A stretch of DNA of 64,000 nucleotides, taken from Limnohabitans sp. Rim28. GTDB taxonomy: Bacteria; Pseudomonadota; Gammaproteobacteria; Burkholderiales; Burkholderiaceae_C. The position numbers and the translations under genes were made by a program. Of this stretch, positions 15,517 through 28,834 are shown one piece after another (positions within the stretch are counted from its first letter, which is position 1; each line of letters opens with the position of its first letter). Where the stretch lies: assembly GCF_000293865.2 (NCBI RefSeq), contig NZ_ALKN02000006.1, positions 166,657 to 230,656 on the forward strand, read 5' to 3'. The notes below the pieces were generated by a model. That model had not been told where the DNA came from. It made no database searches and saw only the letters and a program-made list of their open reading frames with translations.

Positions 15517-15930
15517 TTACTTTTTACGGTACTTGCGCAGCGCAGACAACTGTGCGGCCAAAACAGCCAACTCAGATTGGGCCACAGCCAAATCGATTTC
15601 GCTTTTGGCATTGCGCATGGCCTCTTCTGCCAATTGCTTGGCGGCGTTGGCCTTTTCTTCGTCGAGGTCTTTGCCGCGGATCGCGGTGTCGGACAGCACG
15701 GTCACGCAGTCAGGCTGCACTTCCAAAATGCCACCGGCCACGAAAACAAATTCCTCGCCGCCGTCGGCTTTTTCGATGCGAACCGAGCCGGCTTTGATGC
15801 GGGTGATCAGGGGGGTGTGGCGTGGGTAAATACCCAATTCGCCAGACTCACCCGGCAAGGCCACAAATCGGGCTTTGCCCGACCAGATGGTCTCTTCTGC
15901 ACTGACCACATCAACGTGGATGGTGTTCAT
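15517..15930 (-). CDS. atpC: ATP synthase F1 epsilon subunit
   Basis: The 137-residue product has the N-terminal beta-sandwich ([37 protein letters not shown]) and the C-terminal helical hairpin that inhibits ATP hydrolysis, ending [10 protein letters not shown]. It belongs to the rotor stalk with gamma. GGAG precedes the ATG. It is the last gene of atpIBEFHAGDC, 67 bases after atpD. Confidence 0.96.
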   Translation of the reverse strand: MNTIHVDVVSAEETIWSGKARFVALPGESGELGIYPRHTPLITRIKAGSVRIEKADGGEEFVFVAGGILEVQPDCVTVLSDTAIRGKDLDEEKANAAKQLAEEAMRNAKSEIDLAVAQSELAVLAAQLSALRKYRKK

Positions 15931-15997
15931 GTTTACTCCTTAAAAAGGTGCTTTCAAGCGGGCTTGGGGGGAGCTTGTCAGCATCCCCCATGCGGGC

Positions 15998-18324
<2,327 letters not shown>

Positions 18325-18351
18325 CAGTGGCTCCTTTTGATCAGGTGGAAA

Positions 18352-19905
18352 TTAAGCAAAGCTTTTCTTGAACGCTGCGACAGCTGTGGTCAATTCGGCT
18401 TCCGCCTCTTTGTCCAAAGCTTTGGAGCTTTCAATTTTGGCCAACAGTGCTGCGCACGAGTCCTTGAGGTAAGCATGCAAGCCGTGTTCGAATGCCAAGA
18501 CTTTCTTGACGTCGATGTCGTCCATGAAACCTTTGTTGACCGCGAACAAGCTGGCACCCATCAAGCTGATCGACAGAGGGCTGTACTGGGCTTGCTTGAG
18601 CAATTCGGTCACGCGGGCACCGCGGTCGAGTTGCTTGCGTGTGGACTCGTCCAGATCGGAGGCGAACTGAGCGAAAGCCGCCAATTCACGGTACTGGGCC
18701 AAGTCGGTACGGATACCACCGGACTGACCTTTGATGATCTTGGTTTGCGCCGAGCTACCCACACGAGACACCGAAATACCGGCGTTGATCGCAGGGCGGA
18801 TACCGGCGTTGAACAAGGAGGTTTCCAAGAAGATCTGACCGTCAGTGATCGAAATCACGTTGGTAGGCACGAAAGCTGACACGTCACCGGCTTGGGTTTC
18901 AATGATGGGCAGAGCCGTCAAAGAACCTGTCTTGCCAGTCACTGCGCCCTTGGTGAAGGCTTCGACATAGTCGGCGTTCACGCGGGCTGCGCGCTCGAGC
19001 AGACGGCTGTGCAAATAGAACACGTCGCCAGGGTAGGCTTCGCGGCCTGGTGGGCGGCGCAAGAGCAAAGAGACTTGACGGTAAGCCACAGCTTGCTTGG
19101 ACAGATCGTCATAAACGATCAAAGCATCTTCGCCACGGTCACGGAAGTATTCGCCCATGGTGCAGCCAGAGTAGGCCGACACGTACTGCATGGCAGCGGA
19201 TTCAGAGGCAGAGGCAGCCACGACGATGGTGTATTCCATCGCGCCAGCTTGCTCCAAAGCGCGCACCACGTTTTTGATCGACGACGCCTTTTGGCCGATC
19301 GCGACGTAAACGCAGGTCATGTTCTGACCTTTTTGGTTGATGATGGCATCGATCGCGACGGCAGTTTTGCCAGTCTGACGGTCACCAATGATCAATTCGC
19401 GCTGACCACGACCCACGGGCACCATGGAGTCGATCGACTTCAGACCCGTTTGCATGGGCTGGTCCACCGATTTACGAGCGATCACGCCAGGGGCGACTTT
19501 TTCGATCACGTCGGTCATCTTGGCGTCGATGGGGCCTTTGCCGTCGATCGGCTGACCCAAAGCGTTCACCACGCGGCCAATCAATTCGGGACCGACGGGG
19601 ACTTCCAAAATGCGGCCGGTGCACTTGACCGTGTCGCCTTCAGAGATGTGCTCGTATTCACCCAAGATCACGGCGCCCACCGAGTCACGCTCGAGGTTCA
19701 GTGCCAGACCAAAAGTGGCAGCGCCATCGGCTGTGGATGGGAATTCGAGCATTTCGCCCTGCATCACATCGGACAGGCCGTGCACACGAACGATACCGTC
19801 GGTCACAGACACCACAGTGCCTTGGTTGCGGATATCGGCGCTGGCGGACAGCCCTTCAATGCGGCTCTTGATCAGTTCAGAAATTTCTGCGGGATTGAGT
19901 TGCAT
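18352..19905 (-). CDS. atpA: ATP synthase F1 alpha subunit
   Basis: This 517-residue regulatory nucleotide-binding subunit has the P-loop [25 protein letters not shown] with the Walker B Asp, and [10 protein letters not shown] with the arginine finger. The [18 protein letters not shown]-terminus is the usual delta-binding segment. Length and order match other betaproteobacteria. Confidence 0.97.
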   Translation of the reverse strand: MQLNPAEISELIKSRIEGLSASADIRNQGTVVSVTDGIVRVHGLSDVMQGEMLEFPSTADGAATFGLALNLERDSVGAVILGEYEHISEGDTVKCTGRILEVPVGPELIGRVVNALGQPIDGKGPIDAKMTDVIEKVAPGVIARKSVDQPMQTGLKSIDSMVPVGRGQRELIIGDRQTGKTAVAIDAIINQKGQNMTCVYVAIGQKASSIKNVVRALEQAGAMEYTIVVAASASESAAMQYVSAYSGCTMGEYFRDRGEDALIVYDDLSKQAVAYRQVSLLLRRPPGREAYPGDVFYLHSRLLERAARVNADYVEAFTKGAVTGKTGSLTALPIIETQAGDVSAFVPTNVISITDGQIFLETSLFNAGIRPAINAGISVSRVGSSAQTKIIKGQSGGIRTDLAQYRELAAFAQFASDLDESTRKQLDRGARVTELLKQAQYSPLSISLMGASLFAVNKGFMDDIDVKKVLAFEHGLHAYLKDSCAALLAKIESSKALDKEAEAELTTAVAAFKKSFA

Positions 19906-19949
19906 GACTCTTTCCTTCTTTCTTTAAATATGTCCGGTCTCAATCCGCA

Positions 19950-20480
19950 TCAAGCGGTGAGGGCCGATTTCATTTGTTCCAGTCGGGCCTTGACAGAGGT
20001 ATCGAGCACCTCGTCACCCACCACCACACGGATGCCGCCAATCAAGGCTGCATCCAATTCGACGCTCACGTTGAGCTTGCGCGCAAATCGTTTTTCGAGC
20101 GTGGACGACAAATCAGCCAAGGCCGAAGCGTCGATGGGAAATGCGCTGTAAACCACCGCGTCAGCGGTGCCACCTTGCGCATTCATGAGGGCCCGGTACT
20201 GCTGTGCGACGACAGGCAGCGCACTGAGACGGCGGTTTTCGATCACCAGGCGCAGGAAATTTTTGCCAGCCTCGGACAGTGGTGTACGCACCACGCCAGA
20301 GATCAGCTCAAATGCCTGCTCGTCGGACACTTTGGGGCTGTCGATGAACTGCTGAAGTTGCGCGTTGTCGGCAACCGCAGCGAGTTCGTCCAGCCAAGCG
20401 GCCGTGCCAGCAAGATCGGATGCCTGCGCCTTGAAAAGCGCTTCGGCATAAGGGCGGGCGATGGTAGCAAGTTCTGCCAT
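19950..20480 (-). CDS. atpH: ATP synthase F1 delta subunit
   Basis: This 176-residue peripheral stalk protein links subunit b to the top of F1. It begins with [13 protein letters not shown] (six-helix N-terminal domain) and has the C-terminal [27 protein letters not shown] block conserved in OSCP/delta proteins. It starts 22 bases after the atpF stop. Confidence 0.96.
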   Translation of the reverse strand: MAELATIARPYAEALFKAQASDLAGTAAWLDELAAVADNAQLQQFIDSPKVSDEQAFELISGVVRTPLSEAGKNFLRLVIENRRLSALPVVAQQYRALMNAQGGTADAVVYSAFPIDASALADLSSTLEKRFARKLNVSVELDAALIGGIRVVVGDEVLDTSVKARLEQMKSALTA

Positions 20481-20502
20481 GGTCTTCTCTGGCTGGAGCT
20501 TT

Positions 20503-20973
20503 TTACAGCTCGGTCTTGAGGCGGCTCAGCAGATCAGCGTGGACACCGGCGTTGACTTCCTTGCGGAGAATCTGCTCAGCGCCCTTCACAGCCAAGGCAG
20601 CGACTTGCTCACGCAGGGCTTCGCGGGCCTTGACTGCCTGCTGCTCGGCTTCAGCCTTTGCAGCGGCAATGATCTTGTTGCCTTCTTCGGTGGCACGAAC
20701 TTTGGCTTCTTCAACGATGCCATTTGCACGGCGCTCGGCGTCAGCCAAGCGCGAAGCCGTCTCATTGCGAGACTGGGCCAACTCGGCCTCTACACGCGCA
20801 TTGGCGCTGGAGAGTTCGGCTTTGGCTTTGTCTGCTGCAGCGAGGCCGTCAGCGATTTTCAGTGCCCGTTCGTCGAGCGCTTTTGTGATCGGGGGCCACA
20901 CGAATTTCATCGTGAACCACACCAGAATCGCAAAAACGATCATCTGAATGAACAGAGTAGCGTTAATGTTCAC
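20503..20973 (-). CDS. atpF: ATP synthase Fo subunit b
   Basis: This 156-residue protein has one N-terminal transmembrane helix ([20 protein letters not shown]), the conserved KFVWPPI turn, and a long charged coiled coil to the end that dimerises to form the peripheral stalk. Length and order are normal for the family. It lies between atpE and atpH. Confidence 0.96.
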   Translation of the reverse strand: MNINATLFIQMIVFAILVWFTMKFVWPPITKALDERALKIADGLAAADKAKAELSSANARVEAELAQSRNETASRLADAERRANGIVEEAKVRATEEGNKIIAAAKAEAEQQAVKAREALREQVAALAVKGAEQILRKEVNAGVHADLLSRLKTEL

Positions 20974-21009
20974 GGTTCAGTCCTTCTTCTGTTGGAAGAG
21001 GTACGTGGA

Positions 21010-21267
<258 letters not shown>

Positions 21268-21314
21268 CTAAAAGTGAGTGGAAATAGAAAGAAAAAACAA
21301 GGGAAAAAGTGTCA

Positions 21315-22199
<885 letters not shown>

Positions 22200-22211
22200 T
22201 CAATCCATTCA

Positions 22212-22727
22212 TTAAACGTTTGACTTCGATTTGGGCTTCATCCAACCCAGCCACATGGCCAGCCAGTAAACCTTCATCGTCACCACAAAACCGGCCACCA
22301 AGGCGAACCAGTTCAATTCCGAAATCACAATGGGCGCCACCAAAAGCAACGCCACCGTCAAGATGATCTTGACCAACTCCCACACAAAAAACCCCACCAA
22401 TGCAGAAGTCGATGGCGCAACCCGCATTTGCCTGCTCATGGCCCGAACAAATACGACCGCCGGCAACACCACCGCCAAAGTCCCCCATGCAGCCGACAAG
22501 GCCAGTCGAAACTGACCGCCGATCAACCCGATCAGGGCTGCCGTCATGACACCGACAGCCACCTGCAAAGCCAATACATGCCAAGGCGAGACCGCCTGGT
22601 TTTGTTGCCTCCAAGCTTGCGCTTGTTCCGCTGTCAATGGCTTGAATTCAGTGTCAAGACCTTCTTCCGCAGGACCTGTCGTGTCGGCCGAAGTGCCTTT
22701 TTTTGACAATGAGGCGATTTTGACCAT
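22212..22727 (-). CDS. atpI: ATP synthase assembly protein AtpI
   Basis: This 171-residue protein has a polar N-terminal 50 residues followed by four hydrophobic helices (VLALQVAVGVMTAALIGLIGG, LSAAWGTLAVVLPAVVFVRA, LVGFFVWELVKIILTVALLL, LNWFALVAGFVVTMKVYWLA), the layout of AtpI, which helps assemble the c-ring. It is the first gene of the operon, 18 bases before atpB. Confidence 0.88.
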   Translation of the reverse strand: MVKIASLSKKGTSADTTGPAEEGLDTEFKPLTAEQAQAWRQQNQAVSPWHVLALQVAVGVMTAALIGLIGGQFRLALSAAWGTLAVVLPAVVFVRAMSRQMRVAPSTSALVGFFVWELVKIILTVALLLVAPIVISELNWFALVAGFVVTMKVYWLAMWLGWMKPKSKSNV

Positions 22728-22779
22728 GACAAATTACACCGAAGTTACACAGAACACGGTAATTCCTGCAAAGCTCTAG

Positions 22780-22808
22780 ATTATACGTAGAAACCAGTGC
22801 CTGACCAA
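22780..22808 (-). promoter_or_regulatory. sigma70 promoter of the atp operon
   Basis: On the minus strand TTGGTC (complement 22803-22808) and a perfect TATAAT (complement 22780-22785) are separated by 17 bases. The start site should fall near 22773, giving a leader of about 46 bases before atpI. Confidence 0.8.
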
Positions 22809-22922
22809 CAAAAGCATGTCGACAAATCCCTTTGAATTGTAAGCTTCTGAGCCCAAGAGCGACAATGTCCAATGGATTGCTGGGTGAATCGTTCATCTGG
22901 CAAGAGATGCCGGGGGAGTTTT

Positions 22923-23369
22923 ATGTACGAATGGATTGGATTGGTTCACTTGAGCGCAGGCATCGTGTGGCTTGGCGGTATGGCATTGGTTATTTTCGCT
23001 TTGCGGCCTGTGGCCATTGCCCAAATGGCAGCACCTGAGCGTTTAACGCTGATGACCGCCGTCTTGTCCCGTTTTTTTTGGATGGTCTGGGTATCGATCG
23101 CACTCTTGCTGGGCTCGGGCCTGTGGATGTGGTCCATGACCGACACCCATTTGGCGCCTAAAGGTTGGTACGCCATGTCGGTTTTGGGTCTGTTGATGAG
23201 CTTGATCTTTACGCACATCTGGTTTGCGCCATTTCGCCGACTCAAAGCCGCTGTTTCCGCTGCTGACTGGCCCAAGGCAGGCAAAGCCCTCGGTCAAATC
23301 CATCCACTGGTACTGACCAACTTTGTCCTTGGGTGGCTGGCGATTCTGGCGGTGGCGGTCTGGCGTTAA
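22923..23369 (+). CDS. CopD-family membrane protein
   Basis: The 148-residue product begins MYEWIGLVHLSAGIVWLGGM, the CopD/heme-or-copper-related membrane family signature. It has four transmembrane helices, including a His in the first (VHLSAG) and one in the cytoplasmic-facing HIWFAPF segment. CopD-like proteins are linked to copper uptake or to electron transfer, and no copper gene is nearby, so the function stays open. GGGGAG precedes the ATG at 22923. Confidence 0.75.
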   Translation: MYEWIGLVHLSAGIVWLGGMALVIFALRPVAIAQMAAPERLTLMTAVLSRFFWMVWVSIALLLGSGLWMWSMTDTHLAPKGWYAMSVLGLLMSLIFTHIWFAPFRRLKAAVSAADWPKAGKALGQIHPLVLTNFVLGWLAILAVAVWR

Positions 23370-23396
23370 GCTTGCAGTTCACCATCCATACCCACC

Positions 23397-23696
23397 ATGA
23401 GCGCATCCATGACACCGCCCGCAGGCACCGACCCGCGCAAAGACACCCTGATCGAATACCCCTCGGTCTTTCCCATCAAGGTCATGGGCGCCATGGTCGA
23501 CGGTTTTGCCGAAGCCATGTGCCAAGTGGCCCTGCAATTTGACCCGGGGTTTGACGCACGAACCATCGAGTTGCGCCCCAGCAAAGGCGGCAATTACTTG
23601 GGCGTGACGCTCAACATCACGGCCACCAGCCGCGAACAGCTGGACGACCTCTACCGCGCCCTGACCTCGCACCCGATGGTCAAGATTGTGCTGTGA
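23397..23696 (+). CDS. ybeD: DUF493 protein YbeD
   Basis: The 99-residue ferredoxin-like protein contains [55 protein letters not shown], the family's hallmark. YbeD/DUF493 is almost always next to lipB, as here, and is thought to be a small regulatory protein of lipoate metabolism; that role is not proven. Its stop overlaps the lipB start (GTGA). Confidence 0.93.
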   Translation: MSASMTPPAGTDPRKDTLIEYPSVFPIKVMGAMVDGFAEAMCQVALQFDPGFDARTIELRPSKGGNYLGVTLNITATSREQLDDLYRALTSHPMVKIVL

Positions 23697-24361
23697 GCAT
23701 GGACGTTCGGCTTCTTGGGCAGGTGGCGTACTTGCCCACCTACGAAGCCATGCAGGCTTTCACGGCCGCTCGCACACCCAGCAGCCCCGATGAACTTTGG
23801 CTGTGTGAACATCCGCCCGTTTTCACCCAAGGGCTGGCTGGCTTGGCCTCGCACTTGTTGGTACCCGGCGACATTCCGGTGGTCCAGACCAACCGGGGAG
23901 GACAAGTCACTTTTCATGGCCCCGGCCAAGTCATGGCTTACCCCTTGGTCAACTTGCAACGCGCGGGCTATTTCGTCAAGGAATATGTCTTCAAGTTGGA
24001 GGAGTCCATCATCCGGACCTTGGCGCACTTTGGCGTGACGGGCCACCGGGTGGCGGGTGCGCCCGGCATCTATGTGCGTCTGGACGACCCCTTCAGCCAC
24101 GCGGCCCTGATCGGCCCAACCCCGGCGGCCGACCCGTTCAAGGGCCTGGGCAAAATCAGCGCGCTGGGCATCAAGGTCAGCCGCCACTGCACTTACCACG
24201 GTGTAGCCCTGAACGTGGCCATGGACCTTCAACCCTTTGAGCGCATCAACCCCTGTGGCCATGCCGGCTTGAAAACCGTGGACCTTTTTACAATCGGTGT
24301 AGAAACCACTTGGGAAGAAGCCGCCCGGGTGCTGGCCGGCCAACTCGCCGCCCGTCTGTGA
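23693..24361 (+). CDS. lipB: Octanoyl-[acyl-carrier-protein]:protein N-octanoyltransferase
   Basis: This 222-residue enzyme transfers octanoyl from ACP to lipoyl domains of 2-oxoacid dehydrogenases. The catalytic pair is visible: Lys161 in [19 protein letters not shown] and Cys188 in INPCGHAGL, with [12 protein letters not shown] in the substrate pocket. The GTG start at 23693 is coupled to the ybeD stop; ATG 23699 is an alternative two codons later. Confidence 0.95.
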   Translation: MSMDVRLLGQVAYLPTYEAMQAFTAARTPSSPDELWLCEHPPVFTQGLAGLASHLLVPGDIPVVQTNRGGQVTFHGPGQVMAYPLVNLQRAGYFVKEYVFKLEESIIRTLAHFGVTGHRVAGAPGIYVRLDDPFSHAALIGPTPAADPFKGLGKISALGIKVSRHCTYHGVALNVAMDLQPFERINPCGHAGLKTVDLFTIGVETTWEEAARVLAGQLAARL

Positions 24362-24419
24362 AACACCGCCCCCAATGGACGCACCTGACCCGCCGCCGTG
24401 CGGCGACCGAAAGAAACTG

Positions 24420-25430
24420 ATGAGCAACACCCCCACCGAACGCAACGTGGTTCGCGAAGCGCAAAGCGTTGAAAACTATGACCCCATGGCCAAGCAAAAA
24501 GCAGCGGCCAAACTCTCGCGCATTCCGGTCAAGGTCGAACAGGCCGAGGTGCTGAAAAAGCCCGAATGGATCCGCGTCAAGGCCGGCTCGCCCTCCACCC
24601 GCTTCTACGAGATCAAGGACATCCTGCGCACCAATAAACTGGTGACGGTGTGCGAAGAAGCCAGTTGCCCCAACATCGGCGAGTGCTTTGGCAAGGGCAC
24701 GGCCACCTTCATGATCATGGGCGACAAGTGCACACGGCGCTGCCCGTTTTGCGACGTGGGCCACGGTCGCCCCGATCCTCTGGATGTGAACGAACCCGAC
24801 AACTTGGCCAAAACGATTGCGCAACTCCAACTGCAATACGTGGTCATCACCAGCGTGGACCGCGATGACCTGCGTGACGGTGGTGCTGGCCACTTTGTGG
24901 ATTGCATCCGCAAGACGCGCGAGTGGTCACCCACCACCCAGATTGAGGTGCTGGTGCCCGATTTCCGAGGCCGCGATGACCGCGCCCTGGAAATCCTGAA
25001 AGCCGCACCGCCTGATGTGATGAACCACAACATGGAAACTGTGCCGCGCCTGTACAAGGAAGCGCGCCCCGGCTCGGATTACCAGTTCTCGCTGAACCTG
25101 CTGAAAAAGTTCAAGGCCCTGTTCCCGAATGTGCCCACCAAGAGCGGCCTGATGGTGGGCCTGGGCGAGACCGACGAAGAGATTCTCGAGGTCATGCGTG
25201 ACATGCGCGCGCACAACATCGAGATGCTGACCATTGGCCAGTACCTCGCCCCCAGCAACAGCCACCTGCCGGTGCGCCGCTACGTGCACCCCGACACCTT
25301 CAAAATGTTCGAGGCCAAAGCCTATGAAATGGGCTTTTCTCACGCGGCTGTAGGCGCCATGGTGCGCAGCAGCTACCACGCCGACCAGCAGGCGCATTCG
25401 GCGCACATGAGCTTGGCAGACAAGGCATGA
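24420..25430 (+). CDS. lipA: Lipoyl synthase
   Basis: This 336-residue radical SAM enzyme inserts two sulfurs into protein-bound octanoate. Both clusters are visible: the auxiliary [4Fe-4S] ligands Cys78, Cys83 and Cys89 ([12 protein letters not shown]) and the radical SAM triad Cys104, Cys108 and Cys111 (CTRRCPFC). The C-terminal RSSYHAD supplies the serine ligand. It follows lipB by 58 bases. The start at 24420 is preceded by AAAGAAAC; an in-frame ATG at 24375 is less likely. Confidence 0.96.
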   Translation: MSNTPTERNVVREAQSVENYDPMAKQKAAAKLSRIPVKVEQAEVLKKPEWIRVKAGSPSTRFYEIKDILRTNKLVTVCEEASCPNIGECFGKGTATFMIMGDKCTRRCPFCDVGHGRPDPLDVNEPDNLAKTIAQLQLQYVVITSVDRDDLRDGGAGHFVDCIRKTREWSPTTQIEVLVPDFRGRDDRALEILKAAPPDVMNHNMETVPRLYKEARPGSDYQFSLNLLKKFKALFPNVPTKSGLMVGLGETDEEILEVMRDMRAHNIEMLTIGQYLAPSNSHLPVRRYVHPDTFKMFEAKAYEMGFSHAAVGAMVRSSYHADQQAHSAHMSLADKA

Positions 25431-25470
25431 AGCCGCCCCTTTCAAGACCCGTTGACACGGACATCGCACC

Positions 25471-26343
25471 ATGACCGACACCAGCGCTTACACCCCACCC
25501 TCTGTCTGGACTTGGAACAAAGCCAACGGCGGACGCTTTGCCAACATCAACCGCCCCATCTCGGGCGCCACCCATGAACAAGACCTGCCGCGTGGCCAGC
25601 ACCCACTGCAGCTTTACTCGCTGGGCACGCCCAACGGCGTCAAAGTCACCGTGATGCTCGAAGAACTGCTCGCTTTGGGGCATGCAGGTGCCGAATACGA
25701 TGCTTGGCTGATCCGCATCAACGAAGGCCAGCAGTTCAGCAGCGGCTTTGTCAGCGTGAACCCCAACTCCAAAATCCCGGCGATGCTGGACTGCAGTGGC
25801 GACCAAGCTGTGCGCGTTTTCGAGTCGGGCGCGATTTTGTTGTACTTGGCCGAAAAGTTTGGCGCCTTGGTGCCCACCGACCCAGCGCTTCGGGCCGAGT
25901 GCCTGTCGTGGCTGTTTTGGCAAATGGGCAGCGCGCCTTATTTAGGTGGCGGCTTTGGGCATTTTTACGCCTACGCCCCCATCAAGATTGAATACGCCAT
26001 CGACCGCTTTGCCATGGAGGTCAAACGCGAAATGGACGTGCTCGACAAGCGCTTGGCACAAAGCCGTTTCATGGCGGGTGACGACTACACGATCGCCGAT
26101 ATCGCCATCTGGCCTTGGTACGGCGCGCTGGCCAAAGGCATCCTCTACGAAGCCGGCGAGTTTTTACAAGTGCACGAATACACCCATGTGCAACGTTGGG
26201 CCGAAGAACTGGCCCAACGCCCTGCGGTGCAACGCGGCCGCATGGTCAACCGCGTGATGGGGGCGCCAGAGTCACAGTTGCACGAACGCCATCACGCCAG
26301 CGACTTCGATACCCGCACGCAAGACAAAATCAAACAGGCCTAA
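25471..26343 (+). CDS. yghU: YghU-type glutathione transferase / disulfide-bond oxidoreductase
   Basis: This 290-residue protein matches YghU/Nu-class GST: an N-terminal extension (YTPPSVWTWNKANGGRFANINRPISGATH), a thioredoxin-like domain with LYSLGTPNGVKVTVMLEEL, NPNSKIPAM and FESGAILLYLAEKFG, and an all-helical domain with FMAGDDYTIADIAIWPWYG. The family binds two glutathiones and reduces disulfides or organic hydroperoxides. It lies 40 bases after lipA. Confidence 0.92.
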   Translation: MTDTSAYTPPSVWTWNKANGGRFANINRPISGATHEQDLPRGQHPLQLYSLGTPNGVKVTVMLEELLALGHAGAEYDAWLIRINEGQQFSSGFVSVNPNSKIPAMLDCSGDQAVRVFESGAILLYLAEKFGALVPTDPALRAECLSWLFWQMGSAPYLGGGFGHFYAYAPIKIEYAIDRFAMEVKREMDVLDKRLAQSRFMAGDDYTIADIAIWPWYGALAKGILYEAGEFLQVHEYTHVQRWAEELAQRPAVQRGRMVNRVMGAPESQLHERHHASDFDTRTQDKIKQA

Positions 26344-26388
26344 GACCTGCAAAGGGCTGGCATCGCCCGCTGAGCGGTCTGATGGAGG

Positions 26389-28137
26389 CTATGCGTTCAT
26401 GCTGAGCGCGGGATCTTCGCTGTCCAGCACCTGGCCAGCCCAAGAGACCAGCTTGGCGCAATCAGACCGCAGCACCTGCTGTTTGACCGCCAAAATCTGC
26501 GAGGGGTGCATCGAAAAACTGCGCAAACCCAGGCCCAGCAGCAAACGGGTCATGGTCACATCGCCCGCCATCTCACCGCACACCGACACGCCCTTGCCTT
26601 GCCGGTGACATTCGGCGATGGTGTCTGCAATCAAACGCAGCACCGCCGGGTGCAAGGGGTCGTACAGGTGCGCCACCGACTCATCGGCCCGGTCAATGGC
26701 CAGGGTGTACTGGATCAGGTCGTTGGTTCCGATCGACAAAAAGTCGAAGTGTTTGAGGAACAAGCGCAGCGATAACGCGGCCGCAGGAATCTCGATCATC
26801 GCGCCCAGCTTGACCGGGCCATGGGCTGCGCCTCGGCGGTCCAACTCGTGCCTGGCCTGGTCGATCAGGGCCAGGGTCTGGCGAATCTCGCTGCCATGCG
26901 CCAGCATGGGAATGAGCAGGTGCACTTGCCCATGCGCTGCAGCGCGCAAGATGGCGCGCAGCTGGGTGAGGAACATGGCGGGGTCAGCCAGACTCCAGCG
27001 TATGGCGCGCAGGCCCAGCGCCGGATTCAGGTGAGCCGCGTCGTGGCGGGTCTCGTCCAGCGGCTTGTCGGCCCCAACGTCCACCGTTCGGATGGTGACT
27101 GGCAAACCGTTCATACCATCGACCGCTCGTCGATAGGCTTGGTATTGCTCCTCTTCATCGGGCAGGTGACCTTGCCGACCCATGAATAAAAATTCGCTGC
27201 GAAACAAACCCACACCCACAGCCCCGGCGGAGATGGCCGCTTGGGTGTCTTCGGGCATTTCGATGTTCGCCAACAACTCGATCTTTTGTCCGTCCAAGGA
27301 AACCGACGGCGTGTGCCTCAGGCGCACCAAACGCTCGCGTTCCAGGTCGCCCTGGCGTTGCTTGAAACCATAGTCGGCCAGGATGATGGGCGAAGGGTCA
27401 ACGATGACCACGCCCGCATCCCCGTCAATGATCACCCAGTCGTCTTGTTTGACAAGCTGGCTCGCAGTGCGAGCACCCACTACCGCCGGAATGCCCAAGC
27501 TGCGGGCCACGATCGCAGTGTGCGAAGTTTTACCACCCACATCGGTCACAAAGCCGGTGAAAACACTTTGCTTGAATTGCAACATGTCGGCGGGCGACAG
27601 GTCGTGCGCCACCAACACCAGAGGCACATCGGTGTCGCCCAATTGAAGTTCTTGTTGGGGGCGCTGAGGCCGTTTGGCTTGCGCCACCAGCGGCCCCGTG
27701 CCTTTGAGGCAATGCAGCACCCGCTCTCCCACTTGCTCCATGTCGGCTTTGCGTTCGCGCAAATAGGGGTCTTCCATCTCCTCAAACTGGCGAACGATGA
27801 TTTCCAACTGGCTGGTCAGTGCCCACTCTGCGTTGTAGAGGCGCGTCTTGATCCAATGCACCACACCCGAAGTCAGCTCTTCGTCTTGCAGCAGCATCAG
27901 GTGCACATCCAACAGCGCCACGAGTTCATGCGGCGCGTCTTTGGGCATGGCTTTTTGCAGTCGCTGCAGCTCATCGACCACGGCATCGCGGGCTACGCGC
28001 AAACGCATGATTTCGGCACCCACTTGTTCGGGGCTCACAAAATAATGCGCCACATCGACCCGGCTGGAGGCCACCAAAACAGCGCGCCCAATAGCGATGC
28101 CACGCGCCACCGCCAAACCATGGATGCTGAAGGTCAT
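26389..28137 (-). CDS. ptsI: PTS enzyme I (phosphoenolpyruvate-protein phosphotransferase)
   Basis: This 582-residue enzyme I has the phosphorylated His206 in GGKTSHTAIVARSLGIPAVVG, the PEP-binding barrel with NIEMPEDTQAA..GVGLFRSEFLFMGR and FLSIGTNDLIQYTLA, and the catalytic Cys in VSVCGEMAGD. It passes phosphate from PEP to HPr. The ptsH stop is three bases upstream. No EIIB or EIIC gene is present, so a regulatory role is inferred. Confidence 0.96.
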   Translation of the reverse strand: MTFSIHGLAVARGIAIGRAVLVASSRVDVAHYFVSPEQVGAEIMRLRVARDAVVDELQRLQKAMPKDAPHELVALLDVHLMLLQDEELTSGVVHWIKTRLYNAEWALTSQLEIIVRQFEEMEDPYLRERKADMEQVGERVLHCLKGTGPLVAQAKRPQRPQQELQLGDTDVPLVLVAHDLSPADMLQFKQSVFTGFVTDVGGKTSHTAIVARSLGIPAVVGARTASQLVKQDDWVIIDGDAGVVIVDPSPIILADYGFKQRQGDLERERLVRLRHTPSVSLDGQKIELLANIEMPEDTQAAISAGAVGVGLFRSEFLFMGRQGHLPDEEEQYQAYRRAVDGMNGLPVTIRTVDVGADKPLDETRHDAAHLNPALGLRAIRWSLADPAMFLTQLRAILRAAAHGQVHLLIPMLAHGSEIRQTLALIDQARHELDRRGAAHGPVKLGAMIEIPAAALSLRLFLKHFDFLSIGTNDLIQYTLAIDRADESVAHLYDPLHPAVLRLIADTIAECHRQGKGVSVCGEMAGDVTMTRLLLGLGLRSFSMHPSQILAVKQQVLRSDCAKLVSWAGQVLDSEDPALSMNA

Positions 28138-28140
28138 GGC

Positions 28141-28410
28141 TTACTCGCCTTCGCCAAATTTATCGTTGATCAGGGCCAGCAAGGCCGAAAGCGCTTCATC
28201 GCTGCGCTCACCGATCGTTTCGACCACCACCTCGCTGCCCAAGCCGGCTGCCAACATCATGACGCCCATGATGCTTTTGGCATTGATACGGCGCTCGCCT
28301 TTGCTGAGCCAAACCTCGCACGGAAAACTGCCCGCCAGTTTGGTCAGTTTGGCGGACGCACGGGCGTGCAAACCCAGTTTATTGCTGATGGTCACGTTGG
28401 CTTGGGGCAT
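28141..28410 (-). CDS. ptsH: HPr phosphocarrier protein
   Basis: The 89-residue HPr has the active His15 in GLHARA and the regulatory Ser46 in NAKSIMGVMML. Its start lies inside the 3' end of the EIIA gene (32-base overlap), and its stop is three bases before ptsI. The presence of Ser46 fits regulation by an HPr kinase, which is common in betaproteobacteria but not visible here. Confidence 0.96.
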   Translation of the reverse strand: MPQANVTISNKLGLHARASAKLTKLAGSFPCEVWLSKGERRINAKSIMGVMMLAAGLGSEVVVETIGERSDEALSALLALINDKFGEGE

Positions 28411-28822
28411 GTCTCTGTCCGTTTTGGTTTTGGGGTGCGGTGCTGCCCACAGGCATCACGCCTTGTGTGCCACCGGCGTGGGCGCGTGCGGCCAGCGCTT
28501 CAAGGCCTTCATGCCGATAACACACACTGCGCAGCAACATGGGCAAGTTGGCGCCCGCCACCAAACGGGTGTTCAGGCCATCGCCCAACTGCTGGGCCAC
28601 ATTGCAGGGTGTGGCGCCAAAGACGTCACTGAGCAACAAGACTTCGGGCGTAGCCATGGCGGCCAGCAAGGCACGGGCTCGCAACAAGCTGTCTTCAGGT
28701 GCGTCTTCGGGCTGGATGTCCAGCGCCTGCACACCGTCCACACAGTCTGGAAAAACGTGCAAGGCACATTCGCGCAAAGCGCTGGCCAATGGGGCGTGGG
28801 CGATGATGAGGATACCAATCAT
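28379..28822 (-). CDS. PTS EIIA, mannose/fructose (ManX) type
   Basis: This 147-residue protein has the EIIA-Man fold start MIGILIIAHAPLASALRE with the phosphorylatable His9, LLLSDVFGATPCNVA, and ANLPMLLRSV. It is a single-domain EIIA without fused EIIB. The last 30 residues form a Gln/His-rich tail that overlaps ptsH in another reading frame. Together with HPr and EI it forms a phosphorelay likely used for regulation. Confidence 0.9.
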   Translation of the reverse strand: MIGILIIAHAPLASALRECALHVFPDCVDGVQALDIQPEDAPEDSLLRARALLAAMATPEVLLLSDVFGATPCNVAQQLGDGLNTRLVAGANLPMLLRSVCYRHEGLEALAARAHAGGTQGVMPVGSTAPQNQNGQRHAPSQRDHQQ

Positions 28823-28834
28823 GATGGAGACAGT

